The notes under the pieces are model-generated. The model searched no databases, was not told the DNA's origin, and was given only the letters and a program-made list of their open reading frames with translations. The translations under genes and the position numbers were made by a program. From positions 1 to 64,000 of the forward strand of contig VWVT01000019.1 in the NCBI GenBank assembly GCA_008638415.1: DNA of 64,000 nt, written 5' to 3'. Shown here one piece after another: positions 15,402 to 24,218 of this stretch; the first letter of the stretch is position 1; every line of letters begins with the position of its first letter. The DNA comes from Nocardiopsis sinuspersici (GTDB taxonomy: Bacteria; Actinomycetota; Actinomycetes; Streptosporangiales; Streptosporangiaceae).

Positions 15402-16571
15402 ATGCTGCCCCAACTGCCCTTCGAACAGCCCGACCCGCTGGCGTTCCCGCCGCGGTTGCGCCGTCTGGCCCTGGAGGGTCCCGTGCACAGGGTCCGCACC
15501 CGTGTCGGGGACGGGGCCTGGCTCGTCACCGGCTACGACGAGGTGCGCGCCCTGCTCGCCGACGACCGCCTGGGCCGCTCCCACCCCGAGCCCGCCCGCG
15601 CCGCGCGTGCGGGGGAGTCCGTCCTGTTCGGAGGCCCCCAGGGCGACCACGACACCGAGGAGGCCGACCACAACCGGATGCGCTCGCTCATGCGGCCCCA
15701 CTTCACACCGCGCCGCATGCGCGCCCTCGCCCCGCGTGTGGACGAGTTGACCACCACCCTGCTGGAGGACCTGGAACGGCGGCCGCGGCCGGCCGACCTC
15801 AACGCCGCGCTCGCCGTCCCCCTGCCGATCCTGGTCATCTGCGAGCTGCTCGGCGTTCCCTACGCCGACCGCGACCGCTTCCGCGCCTGGACGCTCGACG
15901 CCGCGGACGCCACCGACCGCTCCCGCTCCGAACGGGGGATGGCCGCGCTGTTCTCCTACGGTCTGGAACTGGTGGCCCGCAAGCGCCGGCGGCCGGGCGA
16001 GGACGTCCTCTCGCGGCTGGTGGAGACTCCGGACGTGGGTGACGAGGAAGCCGCCATGATCGCGATGGCCCTGCTCTTCGCCGGGCACGAGACCACCGTC
16101 GTACGGATCGGCCTGGGGGTGCTGTGCCTGCTCGCCGAACCCGACCGCTACCAGGCCCTGGTGCGCGATCCGGGCCGGGTGCCCGCCGCGGTCGAGGAGA
16201 TCCTGCGCCTACCGGGCGGCGGGAGCGGCGGGATCCCCCGCTACGCCCGCACCGACATCGAGATCGCCGGTGTCACCATCCGGGCCGGGGACCTGGTCAT
16301 GTGCGACACCGGAGCCGCCAACCACGACCCCGGGGCCTTCGCCGAACCCGACCGCTTCGATCCCGGCCGCACCGGCCCCTCCCACCTCGGCTTCGGGCAC
16401 GGAGCGCGCTACTGCGTCGGCGCGCCCCTCGCCCGGATCGAACTGGGCGCCGTCCTGTCCCAGCTCACGTCGCGCCTTCCGACCCTGCGGCTCGCCGCCG
16501 GGATGGACGGGTTGCGGGTACGGGAGCAGGTGATCACGGGAGGCCTGCGCGACCTGCCGGTGGAGTGGTAG
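15402..16571 (+). CDS. Cytochrome P450, bacterial class I type
   Basis: A 389-residue soluble P450 monooxygenase. It has I-helix AGHETT (227-232), the K-helix ExxR as EILR (266-269) and heme loop FGHGARYCVGAPLAR with Cys338 as the iron ligand. Length and N-terminus (no membrane anchor) fit the CYP105/107-like actinobacterial group. There is no ferredoxin or reductase gene nearby, so redox partners must be supplied from elsewhere. GCGAGG precedes the ATG. Expression probably depends on the divergent TetR regulator; the substrate is unknown. Confidence 0.93.
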   Translation: MLPQLPFEQPDPLAFPPRLRRLALEGPVHRVRTRVGDGAWLVTGYDEVRALLADDRLGRSHPEPARAARAGESVLFGGPQGDHDTEEADHNRMRSLMRPHFTPRRMRALAPRVDELTTTLLEDLERRPRPADLNAALAVPLPILVICELLGVPYADRDRFRAWTLDAADATDRSRSERGMAALFSYGLELVARKRRRPGEDVLSRLVETPDVGDEEAAMIAMALLFAGHETTVVRIGLGVLCLLAEPDRYQALVRDPGRVPAAVEEILRLPGGGSGGIPRYARTDIEIAGVTIRAGDLVMCDTGAANHDPGAFAEPDRFDPGRTGPSHLGFGHGARYCVGAPLARIELGAVLSQLTSRLPTLRLAAGMDGLRVREQVITGGLRDLPVEW

Positions 16572-16643
16572 CCCGGGCGCGGCGCCGGGGTACGCGACGG
16601 CCCGGGTGCTCGGCGCCCGGTCCGGCGGAAGCACGCGGACGGG

Positions 16644-16675
16644 CCGGGCCGCTCCCGGAGAGCGGACCGGCCCGG
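16644..16675. terminator. Imperfect hairpin between convergent P450 and YihY genes
   Basis: CCGGGCC (16644-16650) pairs with GGCCCGG (16669-16675), with an inner GCTC/GAGC pairing. The position between two convergent stops (16571 and 16714) suggests a shared terminator. Confidence 0.45.
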
Positions 16676-16713
16676 TGGCACGTGTGGGGCGGACCCCGCC
16701 CGGCCGGGAGCCG

Positions 16714-17733
16714 TCACTCCCGCTGCTGCCCGCCGTGCCCCGCCTCGGACCGCCCGTGCTTCTCCTTGGGCTGGTCGCGCAGCTCCACGTAGGGCTCCTC
16801 GTCCTCGGGCTGTCCCGCGGAGATGGCGCGCCCGCGTTCGATCTCGGAGTTGAACTCCTCACCGAGCAGGATCGCGATATTGCTGATCCACAGCCACACG
16901 AGGAAGATGACCACCGTCGCCATGCTGCCGTAGGTCTTGCTGTAGGAGGCGAAGTTGGCGACGTAGACGGCGAAGGCGGCCGAGGCGAGCAGCCAGAGCA
17001 GGACCGCCAGCACACTGCCCGGGCTGATCCAGCGGAACCCGCGCTTGGCGTTGGGCGAGGCCCAGTACAGGAGCGCGATCATGAACACCACGATGAGCAG
17101 CACCACCGGCCACTTCGCGATGCTCCACACCGTCACCACGGTCGATCCGAGGCCCAGTATGTTGCCGACCCACTCCGCGACGCCGCCCGTGACGGCGACG
17201 GCGATCACCGTCACGGTCAGCAGGACGACCATCAGCAGGGTGACGCCGACCCTGATCGGCAGCGTCTTCCAGATCGGCCGCCCCTCGGGAACGTCGTAGA
17301 CGACGTTGGAGGCGCGCATGAAGGCCGCGATGTAGCCGGAGGCCGACCACAGCGCGACGACGAGGCTGATCAGGCCGAACACTCCGGCCGCGGCCCGGTT
17401 GCCCTGCAGGGTCCCGATGGCCGTCGTCACGATCTCGCTCACCTGGGCGGGCATGGCCCCGGAGATGTTCTGGGTCAGGGTCTGCGTCGCCGCGGGCCCG
17501 GCCAGGCCTAGCAGGGACACCAGGACCAGGATCGCGGGAAAGAGGGACAGGATCGCGTAGTAGGTGAGGCCGGCGGCGAGGTCGCTCAGGCCGTCGTCGC
17601 TGAACTCCTTGAAGGTCCGGCGCAGTGAGGCCCACCACGAGGACCCCGACATGCCGGTCGGTTTGCTCGGCGCCCGGGCCTCCTCCCGGGAGGAGGGGTC
17701 CTCGCCCGAATCCGGAGAGTGACGTTCGACCAT
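16714..17733 (-). CDS. YihY/BrkB-family inner membrane protein
   Basis: A 339-residue membrane protein of the YihY (formerly mis-named RNase BN) family. Polar tails flank about six membrane segments. Family landmarks include DLAAGLTYYAILSLFPAILV, NVVYDVPEGRPIWKTLPIR, SPNAKRGFRWISPGSVLAVL and SYSKTYGSMATVVIFLVWLW. The molecular function of the family is not established. It is the last gene of a same-strand group with a DUF3618 protein, a holin-superfamily III protein and a helical stress-like protein. Confidence 0.9.
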   Translation of the reverse strand: MVERHSPDSGEDPSSREEARAPSKPTGMSGSSWWASLRRTFKEFSDDGLSDLAAGLTYYAILSLFPAILVLVSLLGLAGPAATQTLTQNISGAMPAQVSEIVTTAIGTLQGNRAAAGVFGLISLVVALWSASGYIAAFMRASNVVYDVPEGRPIWKTLPIRVGVTLLMVVLLTVTVIAVAVTGGVAEWVGNILGLGSTVVTVWSIAKWPVVLLIVVFMIALLYWASPNAKRGFRWISPGSVLAVLLWLLASAAFAVYVANFASYSKTYGSMATVVIFLVWLWISNIAILLGEEFNSEIERGRAISAGQPEDEEPYVELRDQPKEKHGRSEAGHGGQQRE

Positions 17734-17867
17734 CGACTGCTCCTTCTCTCACTTGTCCCCGTGGGCCCCGTCACCGCGCCGGGCGCGGTCCACCCCGCCC
17801 GTGTGCCGGCACCGCCGCCGGTGTCGCGGCGGTGCCGGCCGGACACGGACCCCGCACTCCGGGAACG

Positions 17868-18443
17868 CTAGGAACGGCGCATCTCCTCCGTCGCGGCCTT
17901 CGTCTCGTGCTGGGCGTGCTCGCCGGTCTTGTGCGCGGCCTCCGAGGCACTGCCCTTCAGGTGCTCCCCGGCGGACCGCGCGGACTCGGTCGCCTGCTCC
18001 TTCACGTGCTCGGCGGACTCCGTCACCGCCTGCTTGGCCGGCTCGATCACCGGGCCGGCGCGCTCGCTCACGCGCTGCGCCGCGCGCTGCTCCGCACGGC
18101 TCTCGGAGATGACCGAGGCGGCCAGGAGCCCGGCGCCGAAGGCGATCAGCCCGGCGGCGATGGGGTTGCCCTGGGCCTGGTGCGCGGCCTGCTGGGGCAC
18201 GGACCTCGCCATCTCGGTGGCCTGGTGGGCGGTCTGTCGCATCTCCCCGGACACCTCCTTGGACGACGGCGTCGAGCCCATGACCCGGTTCCTCAGGTGC
18301 TGGGCCCTGTCCCGGACCCGCCGGGTGCGCCGCTCCACGATGTTGCGCGGGTCGGCCCTGTTGGCCAGGCGATCGGTGTCGTGGGTCAGCTCAGAGCGGG
18401 TCCGCTCGATGTCATGCCTTATCTGGTCGGGTGTTTCGCCCAT
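17868..18443 (-). CDS. DUF3618 protein with central membrane helix
   Basis: A 191-residue protein. The DUF3618 signature is at the N-terminus (QIRHDIERTRSELTHDTDRL, residues 6-25), then basic RTRRVRDRAQHLRNRV, one membrane helix (NPIAAGLIAFGAGLLAASVI), and a long amphipathic Ala/Glu/Lys helical tail with 11-residue-like repeats reminiscent of LEA proteins. The ATG at 18443 has GGGAGGA eight bases upstream and overlaps the end of the upstream gene by 25 bases, so translation is coupled. A cell-envelope stress role is a guess from the tail. Confidence 0.8.
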   Translation of the reverse strand: MGETPDQIRHDIERTRSELTHDTDRLANRADPRNIVERRTRRVRDRAQHLRNRVMGSTPSSKEVSGEMRQTAHQATEMARSVPQQAAHQAQGNPIAAGLIAFGAGLLAASVISESRAEQRAAQRVSERAGPVIEPAKQAVTESAEHVKEQATESARSAGEHLKGSASEAAHKTGEHAQHETKAATEEMRRS

Positions 18444-18871
18444 TGCGCGTCCTCCCTGAGGGTCTCGATGGTGCGTTCCGGCTTGGGCGAGACCTGGCGC
18501 ATCTGCTTGCGGCCCATGGTGAACAGGACCGCGCCGGCGATCGCCCACAGCACCGCGACGACCAGTGCGGCCCAGCCCAGGCCGATGAGTTCGGCCAGGC
18601 CGAACATGAGCGCGAGGCTGGCCAGCAGCACCGCCAGGTAGGCGGCCACCGCGGCTCCGCCGAGCAGGCCCGAGGCCTTGCCCGCCTTCTTCGCCTCCTC
18701 GCGGGCCTCTGCCTTGGCCAGCGCGATCTCCTGCCGGAACAGCGTCTGCAGATCGCCGGTCACCTCACCGAGGAGTTCGGAGAGCGACCGCTCCTCTACT
18801 GCCTCGTCCCTCTTCGGGGACGGGCCTGCCTCACCCCTGTTGCTCGGGGACGGGCCGGGAATCGTTGCCAT
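18419..18871 (-). CDS. Phage-holin superfamily III-like membrane protein
   Basis: A 150-residue protein: a charged N-terminus, the conserved helix SLSELLGEVTGDLQTLFRQE followed by IALAKAEAREEAKKAGKASG, then two membrane segments (GAAVAAYLAVLLASLALMF and GLGWAALVVAVLWAIAGAVL). This is the actinobacterial PF07332 family, named after holins but found chromosomally across actinomycetes. It sits between its two usual neighbours (helical stress-like protein upstream, DUF3618 downstream). Confidence 0.8.
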   Translation of the reverse strand: MATIPGPSPSNRGEAGPSPKRDEAVEERSLSELLGEVTGDLQTLFRQEIALAKAEAREEAKKAGKASGLLGGAAVAAYLAVLLASLALMFGLAELIGLGWAALVVAVLWAIAGAVLFTMGRKQMRQVSPKPERTIETLREDAQWAKHPTR

Positions 18872-18882
18872 GTCAGCTCCCT

Positions 18883-19536
18883 TCAGAGGGTGCGTCCCTG
18901 CGGCCCCGGGTCCTCGTGCGGATATCCGGGGTTCTCCCGGGACGCGGCGGACTGCTGGAGCGGCGTAACCGGTCCGCCGGGTCCGGCCTCGCTCTGTCGC
19001 GGCATCGGCGGCCCCGTCCGTTCACCGGAGGAGATCGCCTCGGGCTGTCCGCCCTGGTGCGACTGGCCGCCGGCGGAGGAGGACGCCTTGACGGCGCGTC
19101 CGACCACGAACCCGGCCAGCGCGGCGCCGGCGAGGAAGGCCATCGGTTTGCGCTGCGCGAAGTTCTTGGTCTCCTCCAACAGGCCGTCCACGCCCCGCTC
19201 CTCCAGGAAGTCGGCGGCCCCGCGGCCGCCCTGCGCGACCTGGTGTACGACGCTGCTCACCGGGGACTGCGGGTTTCCGTGGTCCGCCATGGACGACAGC
19301 TCCTCGGACCACTGGCGCAGGTTCTGCGAGGTCCGCTGGGTCTGCGACCGGGCCTCCTCGCGGAGCCGGTTCTGGACGTCGCCCGTGACGTGTTTGGCTT
19401 CCGACCGGGCTTCGTCGGTGAGGGACCGCGCCTGTTCCCTGGCCGTGGACGCGACCTCGCCGGCCGTGCCGCGGGCGGTCTCGGCCATGCGGTCACCCTT
19501 GCTTCCGGTCCCGCCTGTTCCCTCTTGCGAGTGCAT
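18883..19536 (-). CDS. Helical stress-associated protein with one membrane segment
   Basis: A 217-residue protein whose first ~110 residues are amphipathic helical repeats (ARGTAGEVASTAREQARSLT, SEAKHVTGDVQNRLREEARS), like LEA/CsbD-type proteins. A segment near 135-150 (PMAFLAGAALAGFVVGRAV) looks like a membrane anchor, and a Pro/Gly-rich tail follows. The ATG at 19536 has AGGAGG seven bases upstream and is preferred over in-frame TTG/GTG codons just before it. First gene of the DUF3618/holin-III/YihY group; the 12-base gap to the next gene supports an operon. Confidence 0.75.
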   Translation of the reverse strand: MHSQEGTGGTGSKGDRMAETARGTAGEVASTAREQARSLTDEARSEAKHVTGDVQNRLREEARSQTQRTSQNLRQWSEELSSMADHGNPQSPVSSVVHQVAQGGRGAADFLEERGVDGLLEETKNFAQRKPMAFLAGAALAGFVVGRAVKASSSAGGQSHQGGQPEAISSGERTGPPMPRQSEAGPGGPVTPLQQSAASRENPGYPHEDPGPQGRTL

Positions 19537-19789
19537 CACCAAGCCTCCTTGGAGTCAGGCCGTTACTCGGTTGTGATCGCGACTACCCCAGGTCCGCACG
19601 CCCATGCATGGGAAATCCGGATGCCGTGAGAGCCCGCCGCTCCCGTGGAACGCGGTGGAGGCGTGCGCCGACGATCCCGTGGCGGGGCCGGCATCCCGAA
19701 AACGTGTTGTCGACCGGCGGGGGCCCGGCCATAGTGAGCCGGTCCACGCAACGCCGTCCGTGCACACTCTCCACAGTGGAGGAGTCCCC

Positions 19790-20733
19790 ATGTTCACCCT
19801 CCGGGTCACCGCCGAACGGCTCACGACCACCCGCATCCCAACGCCGACGCGTTGGAACTGGCGCAGGTGGGACTGCTTCGCGCGGTCGTGGCCAAGGGAG
19901 CCTTCCGCACCGGTGACTGGGCCGTCTACGTTCCCGAGAACGCGCTGCTGCCCGACGACCTCGTCGACGAACTCGGGCTGACGGGCAGGCTCGCGGGCTC
20001 ACGGCGCAACCGGGTGAAGGCCGTCCGGCTGCGCGGGGAGCTGTCGCAGGGCATCGTCTGCGTGTCCGGGCGGGTGGCCGACCGCGATCTGGCGGCGGCG
20101 CACGACGCCGGTACCGACTTCTCGGGGGAGCTCGGTATCACCAAGTGGGTGCCGAAGGCTCCGCTGCACATGAGCGGCGAACTCGTCGAGGCGCCGGACC
20201 TGCTGCGGTGGGTCGAGGTGGAGAACGCCAAGCGTCACCCCGACGTCTTCGAGCAGGGTGAGCCGGTCGTGGCGACGGAGAAGATCCACGGCACGGCGTG
20301 CCTGTTCACCCTGCTCACCGGGACGGGCGAGGAGTTCGTCTCGTCCAAGAACCACGGGGCGCGGCGCCAGGGACTGGCGTTCGCTGAGGACAACCTGTAC
20401 TGGCGGTCGGTGGTCGCCCACGGGGTCCCGGAGGCCGCGCGCAAGGTGGCGGAGCGGGTCGGCGCGGCCCGGGTCGGCGTGTTCGGCTCGGGCGTCCAGG
20501 ACCTGGGGTACGGCGAGACCGGCCGCAGCGACCATCCCGGTTACGCGGTGTTCGACATCTCCCTGGACGTCGACGGCACCGTCACCTGGAGCGGGGGCGC
20601 CCTGCACATGCGGGAGGGCCTCGTGGTCCGGCCCGCGCACGAGAGGTACTCCGCGGTCCTGCGCGGTCGCGCGATCGCGCAGTTCGTGTCCGATGACTAC
20701 CTCACGCGTCAGGGCGGCACGGAGTACGAGTAA
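19790..20733 (+). pseudogene. ATP-dependent RNA ligase (Rnl5/DraRnl-like) with an N-terminal frameshift
   Basis: The ATG at 19790 follows a strong GGAGGAG and reads MFTLRVTAERLTT. The expected continuation (HPHPNADALELAQVG) lies in another frame from about 19833, implying loss of one base near 19827-19833. The remaining ~290 codons are intact to the stop. They contain the OB-like N-terminal region (GDWAVYVPENALLPDDL) and the nucleotidyltransferase motif I EKIHGT (Lys codon at 20281), which forms the ligase-AMP adduct. A TTG at 19852 could restart translation but would drop the first 20 residues. Rnl5-type ligases seal nicked RNA. This is either a recent mutation or a sequencing error. Confidence 0.7.
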
Positions 20734-20756
20734 GCCGGTCGGCCGCCGACCGGTCG

Positions 20757-20882
20757 TCACTCCCACGGGTGGTCCCCCGGGCTGGTGCGCTGGGGGCCTT
20801 CCTCCGCCGGCCGGTCGTCAGGGTCGGCGGACCCGCCCGCGCCGGGTCGCACGAGGAGGCCGATCGGAGCCGTCCGCGCCAT
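20757..20882 (-). CDS. Small protein of 41 residues, unknown
   Basis: A short frame (MARTAPIGLLVRPGAGGSAD, ending DHPWE) begins 11 bases after the DUF1761 stop and has a textbook AGGAGG six bases before its ATG. That signal is the main support. The sequence is Pro/Gly/Asp-rich with no recognisable domain. It may be translated as the second gene of a two-gene unit. Confidence 0.4.
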   Translation of the reverse strand: MARTAPIGLLVRPGAGGSADPDDRPAEEGPQRTSPGDHPWE

Positions 20883-20893
20883 GGCCGGCCTCC

Positions 20894-21280
20894 TCACCGC
20901 CAGAAGCCGATGACGGCGGAGACGACCGTCAGCTTCACGAGCCAGTCGCCGGCGTGCAGGGCGGCGAGCCGCCACGGGACGTTCTCGTGGAAGACCGATC
21001 CGGCCAGCAGCACGACGGGGAAGCCGAACCACAGAGCCAGTCCCAGCACCAGCGCGCCCGGCACACCGGCGATTCCCGACACCGACGCGAGCCCGGCCAG
21101 CACCGTCGCCATGACCAGGCTCCGAGCCAGTTCCACGGGCAGCAGCAGCGCCGTCGGTCTCGACTCGGTCGAGGCGCCCAGGTCCTTGAGCCGGCTCCCG
21201 AAGACGCCGTACCACACACCGCTGGCGACGAAGGCGGCCACGGCGGCCGCGCCGACGGCCGGGAAGTTCACCTCGGGCAT
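20894..21280 (-). CDS. DUF1761 membrane protein
   Basis: A 128-residue protein with four hydrophobic segments and the DUF1761 landmarks (AAAVAAFVASGVWYGVFGSR, LWFGFPVVLLAGSVFHENVP and a terminal VSAVIGFW). Function unknown in the family. The ATG at 21280 has AGGAG eight bases upstream. An antiporter gene lies upstream on the same strand with a gap of 115 bases. Confidence 0.85.
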   Translation of the reverse strand: MPEVNFPAVGAAAVAAFVASGVWYGVFGSRLKDLGASTESRPTALLLPVELARSLVMATVLAGLASVSGIAGVPGALVLGLALWFGFPVVLLAGSVFHENVPWRLAALHAGDWLVKLTVVSAVIGFWR

Positions 21281-21395
21281 CGTGTTTCTCCTGTCAGGGG
21301 GTTCGTCCGCCGCCCGGCTCGGAAGTGCACCGGTTCCGCGGAGGTCCGACACCGCGTTCGGTCCCACTGGTACGGACTCCGGTGCGCGCCCGAAC

Positions 21396-22646
21396 TCATC
21401 GGCCTGACGCGTCCTCGGACTCGGACAGGCCGCCGGGCCGGTTCCGGCCGGGGACGCGGACGTACATCCGGCGGAAGGGCGACGAGGTGAGGCCGTGCGC
21501 GGCCACGCTGGCCGCGACGGCCAGGCTGACGGCGGCGAACAGGCGCGGGTCGTGCACGCCCTCGTGGGCGGAGTGCGCCGCGTAGAAGAGCGCGCTGACA
21601 CCCATCGGGCCGAACCACCCGGTGAAGGCGGCGCTGCGCGGCCGCAGTCCCAGCGGCCGGGTGAAGGCCAACAGCAGGGGCGGACGGCGCAGCAGAAGGA
21701 CGGCGAGCACGAAGGCGGGCGCGGCCGGTCCGAAACCGATCCACTCGCTCCAGGGAAGAGCCATGCCCAACAGGACGAACACGGGCAGGGCCAGGTAGCG
21801 GTTGACCGCCTCGTCGATGTTCTGCTGCGGGCCGCGCTCTCCCCTGCGGACCGTCCGGTTGTAGGCCAGGCCCGCGACGAAGACGGCGAGCACCCCGCCC
21901 ACCCCGATCAACCGCGCCACGCCGAGCACGCTGATGGCGAGCAGCAGGGTGAAGACGAGCGAGGGCCCCTCCTCCAACTCCCGCCGACTGGTGGCCGATT
22001 CCATGGCCTTGCCCGCGGCCGCGCCCAGGACAGTGCCCAGGACCACGGCTCCCACCACCTCCAGCAGCAGGCGCCCCACCGCGTCGCCGGGGCCGGTGAG
22101 CGGCAGGACGACGGCCACCGCGGTTCCGACCAGGAGCAGGGCGAGCCCGTCGTTGGCGCCGCTCTCCCCGGTGAGGAGCTTGCGCACACGCTCGGGCAGG
22201 TCGCGCTCGGCCGGTTCCCCGGTCACCACCGACGCGGCGAGCACGGGGTCGGTGGGACACAGGCAGGCGCCGACCAGCGCGGCCAGGGCCAACGGCAGCC
22301 CGAGCACCAGCGCCGCGGTACCGCTCACGACCGCCGCGAGCGGCATGACGACGCACAGCAGCAGCGCGAACTGGGGCACCAGCCCGCGGAGCGAGGTCAC
22401 GGGGAACCGCAGTGCCGCCGTCATGACCGAGGCGGCCAACAGGACACGGGCCCCCTCCAGGAGGAGGGAGTCCCGCGTCTCGGTGGAGAGGGGGAACAGG
22501 TCGAGCGCGTAGGGCCCCACGGCCACGCCGAGCAGCAGGGAGAGCAGCGGTCCGCTCAGGGGCAGTTCCCGGATCCGGTTGCTGAACAGTGCGAGGAGCA
22601 CGCTGAGCGTGCCGATGGCGGCGTACGCCAGGTGAAGGGAGTTCAT
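21396..22646 (-). CDS. Cation:proton antiporter (CPA1, NhaP-like)
   Basis: A 416-residue protein of about 12 membrane segments. The CPA core motifs are ACLCPTDPVLAASVV (Thr-Asp-Pro in the unwound helix) and LLTGESGANDGLALLL, in which NDG takes the place of the ND ion-binding pair. It likely exchanges Na+ or K+ for H+ across the membrane for pH or salt balance. The ATG at 22646 starts at the first membrane helix and is preceded by GAGGAAG. Confidence 0.88.
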   Translation of the reverse strand: MNSLHLAYAAIGTLSVLLALFSNRIRELPLSGPLLSLLLGVAVGPYALDLFPLSTETRDSLLLEGARVLLAASVMTAALRFPVTSLRGLVPQFALLLCVVMPLAAVVSGTAALVLGLPLALAALVGACLCPTDPVLAASVVTGEPAERDLPERVRKLLTGESGANDGLALLLVGTAVAVVLPLTGPGDAVGRLLLEVVGAVVLGTVLGAAAGKAMESATSRRELEEGPSLVFTLLLAISVLGVARLIGVGGVLAVFVAGLAYNRTVRRGERGPQQNIDEAVNRYLALPVFVLLGMALPWSEWIGFGPAAPAFVLAVLLLRRPPLLLAFTRPLGLRPRSAAFTGWFGPMGVSALFYAAHSAHEGVHDPRLFAAVSLAVAASVAAHGLTSSPFRRMYVRVPGRNRPGGLSESEDASGR

Positions 22647-22836
22647 GTGGGCTTCCTCTGCTGCCTCGCGTCCGTGCGGACGGGGGCGTGCGGTACCGCT
22701 TCCGCCGAAGACAGGTACCCATCGCCCCGCCCCGCACGCCCGACCGGGGAGGAAACGCCGGTGCGCGCCCACGTCGGGGAGCCGCCCGACGTGTCGGGGG
22801 ACGGGTCGGGCCGGACGGGGCCCTCGACCGCTCCCG

Positions 22837-23181
22837 TCAGCGGTGGACGCGGTCCCTCCAGTCGGCCGGGACGCTGCCGGCCGGTCCGGGCACCGGCTGG
22901 TCCTGGGGGCGTGAGTCCGGCGGCGCCAGGTCCGGGCCCCGGCTCGTCCTCCGGGAGCGGAAGTCGAAGAACCAGGCCTCTCCCGGCTCGAAGCTCCGGA
23001 TGAGCGGGTGCCCGGTGTCCTCGTAGTGGCGGGTGGCGTGCTGCTGGGGCGAGGTGTCGCAGCAGCCCACGTGCCCGCAGGCCGCACACCGGCGCAGGTG
23101 CACCCACCAGCCGCCTTCCGCGAGGCACTCCTGGCAGCCGGGGCCGCTGGGCGGGACGGTCGTGTCGATCTCGTCGCTCAT
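22837..23181 (-). CDS. UBP-type zinc finger protein
   Basis: A 114-residue protein built around one ZnF-UBP module: CQECLAEGGWWVHLRRCAAC, GHVGCCDTSPQQHATRHYED and GHPLIRSFEPGEAWFFD. The Cys and His ligands of the cross-brace are all present. In bacteria this domain occurs as a free-standing protein of unknown role, since there is no ubiquitin to bind. It points in the same direction as the antiporter gene but is separated from it by 190 bases. Confidence 0.88.
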   Translation of the reverse strand: MSDEIDTTVPPSGPGCQECLAEGGWWVHLRRCAACGHVGCCDTSPQQHATRHYEDTGHPLIRSFEPGEAWFFDFRSRRTSRGPDLAPPDSRPQDQPVPGPAGSVPADWRDRVHR

Positions 23182-23349
23182 GGCGTCACGTTACTCACAC
23201 GGGTCCTCCCCAGACCCGAACAACGCTCCGTGTTCCCGGGATCGCGCGGGGAAGTGCGGCCGGGCGCGTCCGAGTGCGGTCGCCGCTGGTGGAGGGCGGC
23301 CCGATAACCTCGTCGCCGGCCACTGACGAGCGAATCTGGAAGGCGTCCC

Positions 23350-24117
23350 ATGAGCGAGGAACTGTCCGTCCGCGTCGACGGGCACGTCGGCGTCCTGGAG
23401 ATCCACCGGCCGCCCAACAACCACTTCGACCACGGTGTCCTCAGGCGGCTCGCCGACGCCGCCGAGGAACTGGCCGAGTCCGGCGACTGCCGCGCGCTCG
23501 TGCTGTGCTCGGAGGGCAGGAACTTCTGCGCCGGAGTGGACTTCGCGGCGGGCGGGGTCGGCGACGACCCGGTCCGCAACCTCAGCGCCATCTACGGTGA
23601 GGGGCTGCGCCTGTTCTCCCTTCCGGTGCCCGTGGTCGCCGCCGTCCAGGGCGCGGCGGTGGGCGGCGGACTGGGACTGGCCTGCGCGGCGGACTTCCGG
23701 GTGGCCGCGCCCTCCACCCGCTTCCACGCCAACTTCGGGCGCCTGGGCCTGCACCAGGGCTTCGGCCTGAGCGTGTCCCTGCCCGGGATCGTCGGCCGGC
23801 AGAGGGCCGCCGACATGTTCTACACCGCCCGCCGGGTGACGGGCACCGAAGCCCACGCCATCGGCCTGGCCGACCTGCTGGTGGAGGAGGGCGCCCTCCG
23901 GCGGGCGGCGGTGGACCACGCCCGCGGCATCGCCGCCTCCGCGCCGTTGGCGGTGCGCTCGATGAAGTCCACGCTCCGCGCCGACCTGCTCGCCGCGCTG
24001 CCCGCCGCACTGGAGCGGGAGATCGTGGAGCAGGCCAGGCTGCTCGGCACCAAGGACAACGAGGCCGGGATCGCCGCCTCCCTCGACCGGGCCGAACCCG
24101 CCTTCACCGGGGAGTAG
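23350..24117 (+). CDS. Enoyl-CoA hydratase/isomerase family protein
   Basis: A 255-residue crotonase-fold enzyme. The first oxyanion-hole loop is ALVLCSEGRNFCAGVDFAA and the second is AAVQGAAVGGGLGLACAADF. The usual Glu pair of a true hydratase is not obvious; the second site reads FHANFGRLGLHQGFGLS, so another crotonase reaction is possible. Acts on CoA thioesters, probably in fatty or aromatic acid breakdown. GGAAGG precedes the ATG. Confidence 0.88.
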   Translation: MSEELSVRVDGHVGVLEIHRPPNNHFDHGVLRRLADAAEELAESGDCRALVLCSEGRNFCAGVDFAAGGVGDDPVRNLSAIYGEGLRLFSLPVPVVAAVQGAAVGGGLGLACAADFRVAAPSTRFHANFGRLGLHQGFGLSVSLPGIVGRQRAADMFYTARRVTGTEAHAIGLADLLVEEGALRRAAVDHARGIAASAPLAVRSMKSTLRADLLAALPAALEREIVEQARLLGTKDNEAGIAASLDRAEPAFTGE

Positions 24118-24181
24118 GCGGACCGTCCTCCGAACGCGGCCGTTCCCGAACACGGCCGCCTCCAGGCGTGCTCACCTTCGA

Positions 24182-24199
24182 TTTGAATTATCATTCATC
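24182..24199. promoter_or_regulatory. ARG box (ArgR operator) before argG
   Basis: TGAAT-TATC-ATTCA (24184-24197) is a perfect fit to the ArgR half-site palindrome wnTGAATwwwwATTCAnw known from E. coli and Streptomyces. A weaker box may follow three bases later (24203-24220), the spacing of paired boxes. It lies 20 bases before the argG ATG and should repress it when arginine is plentiful. Confidence 0.8.
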
Positions 24200-24218
24200 T
24201 GCATGCATACTTATTTCC

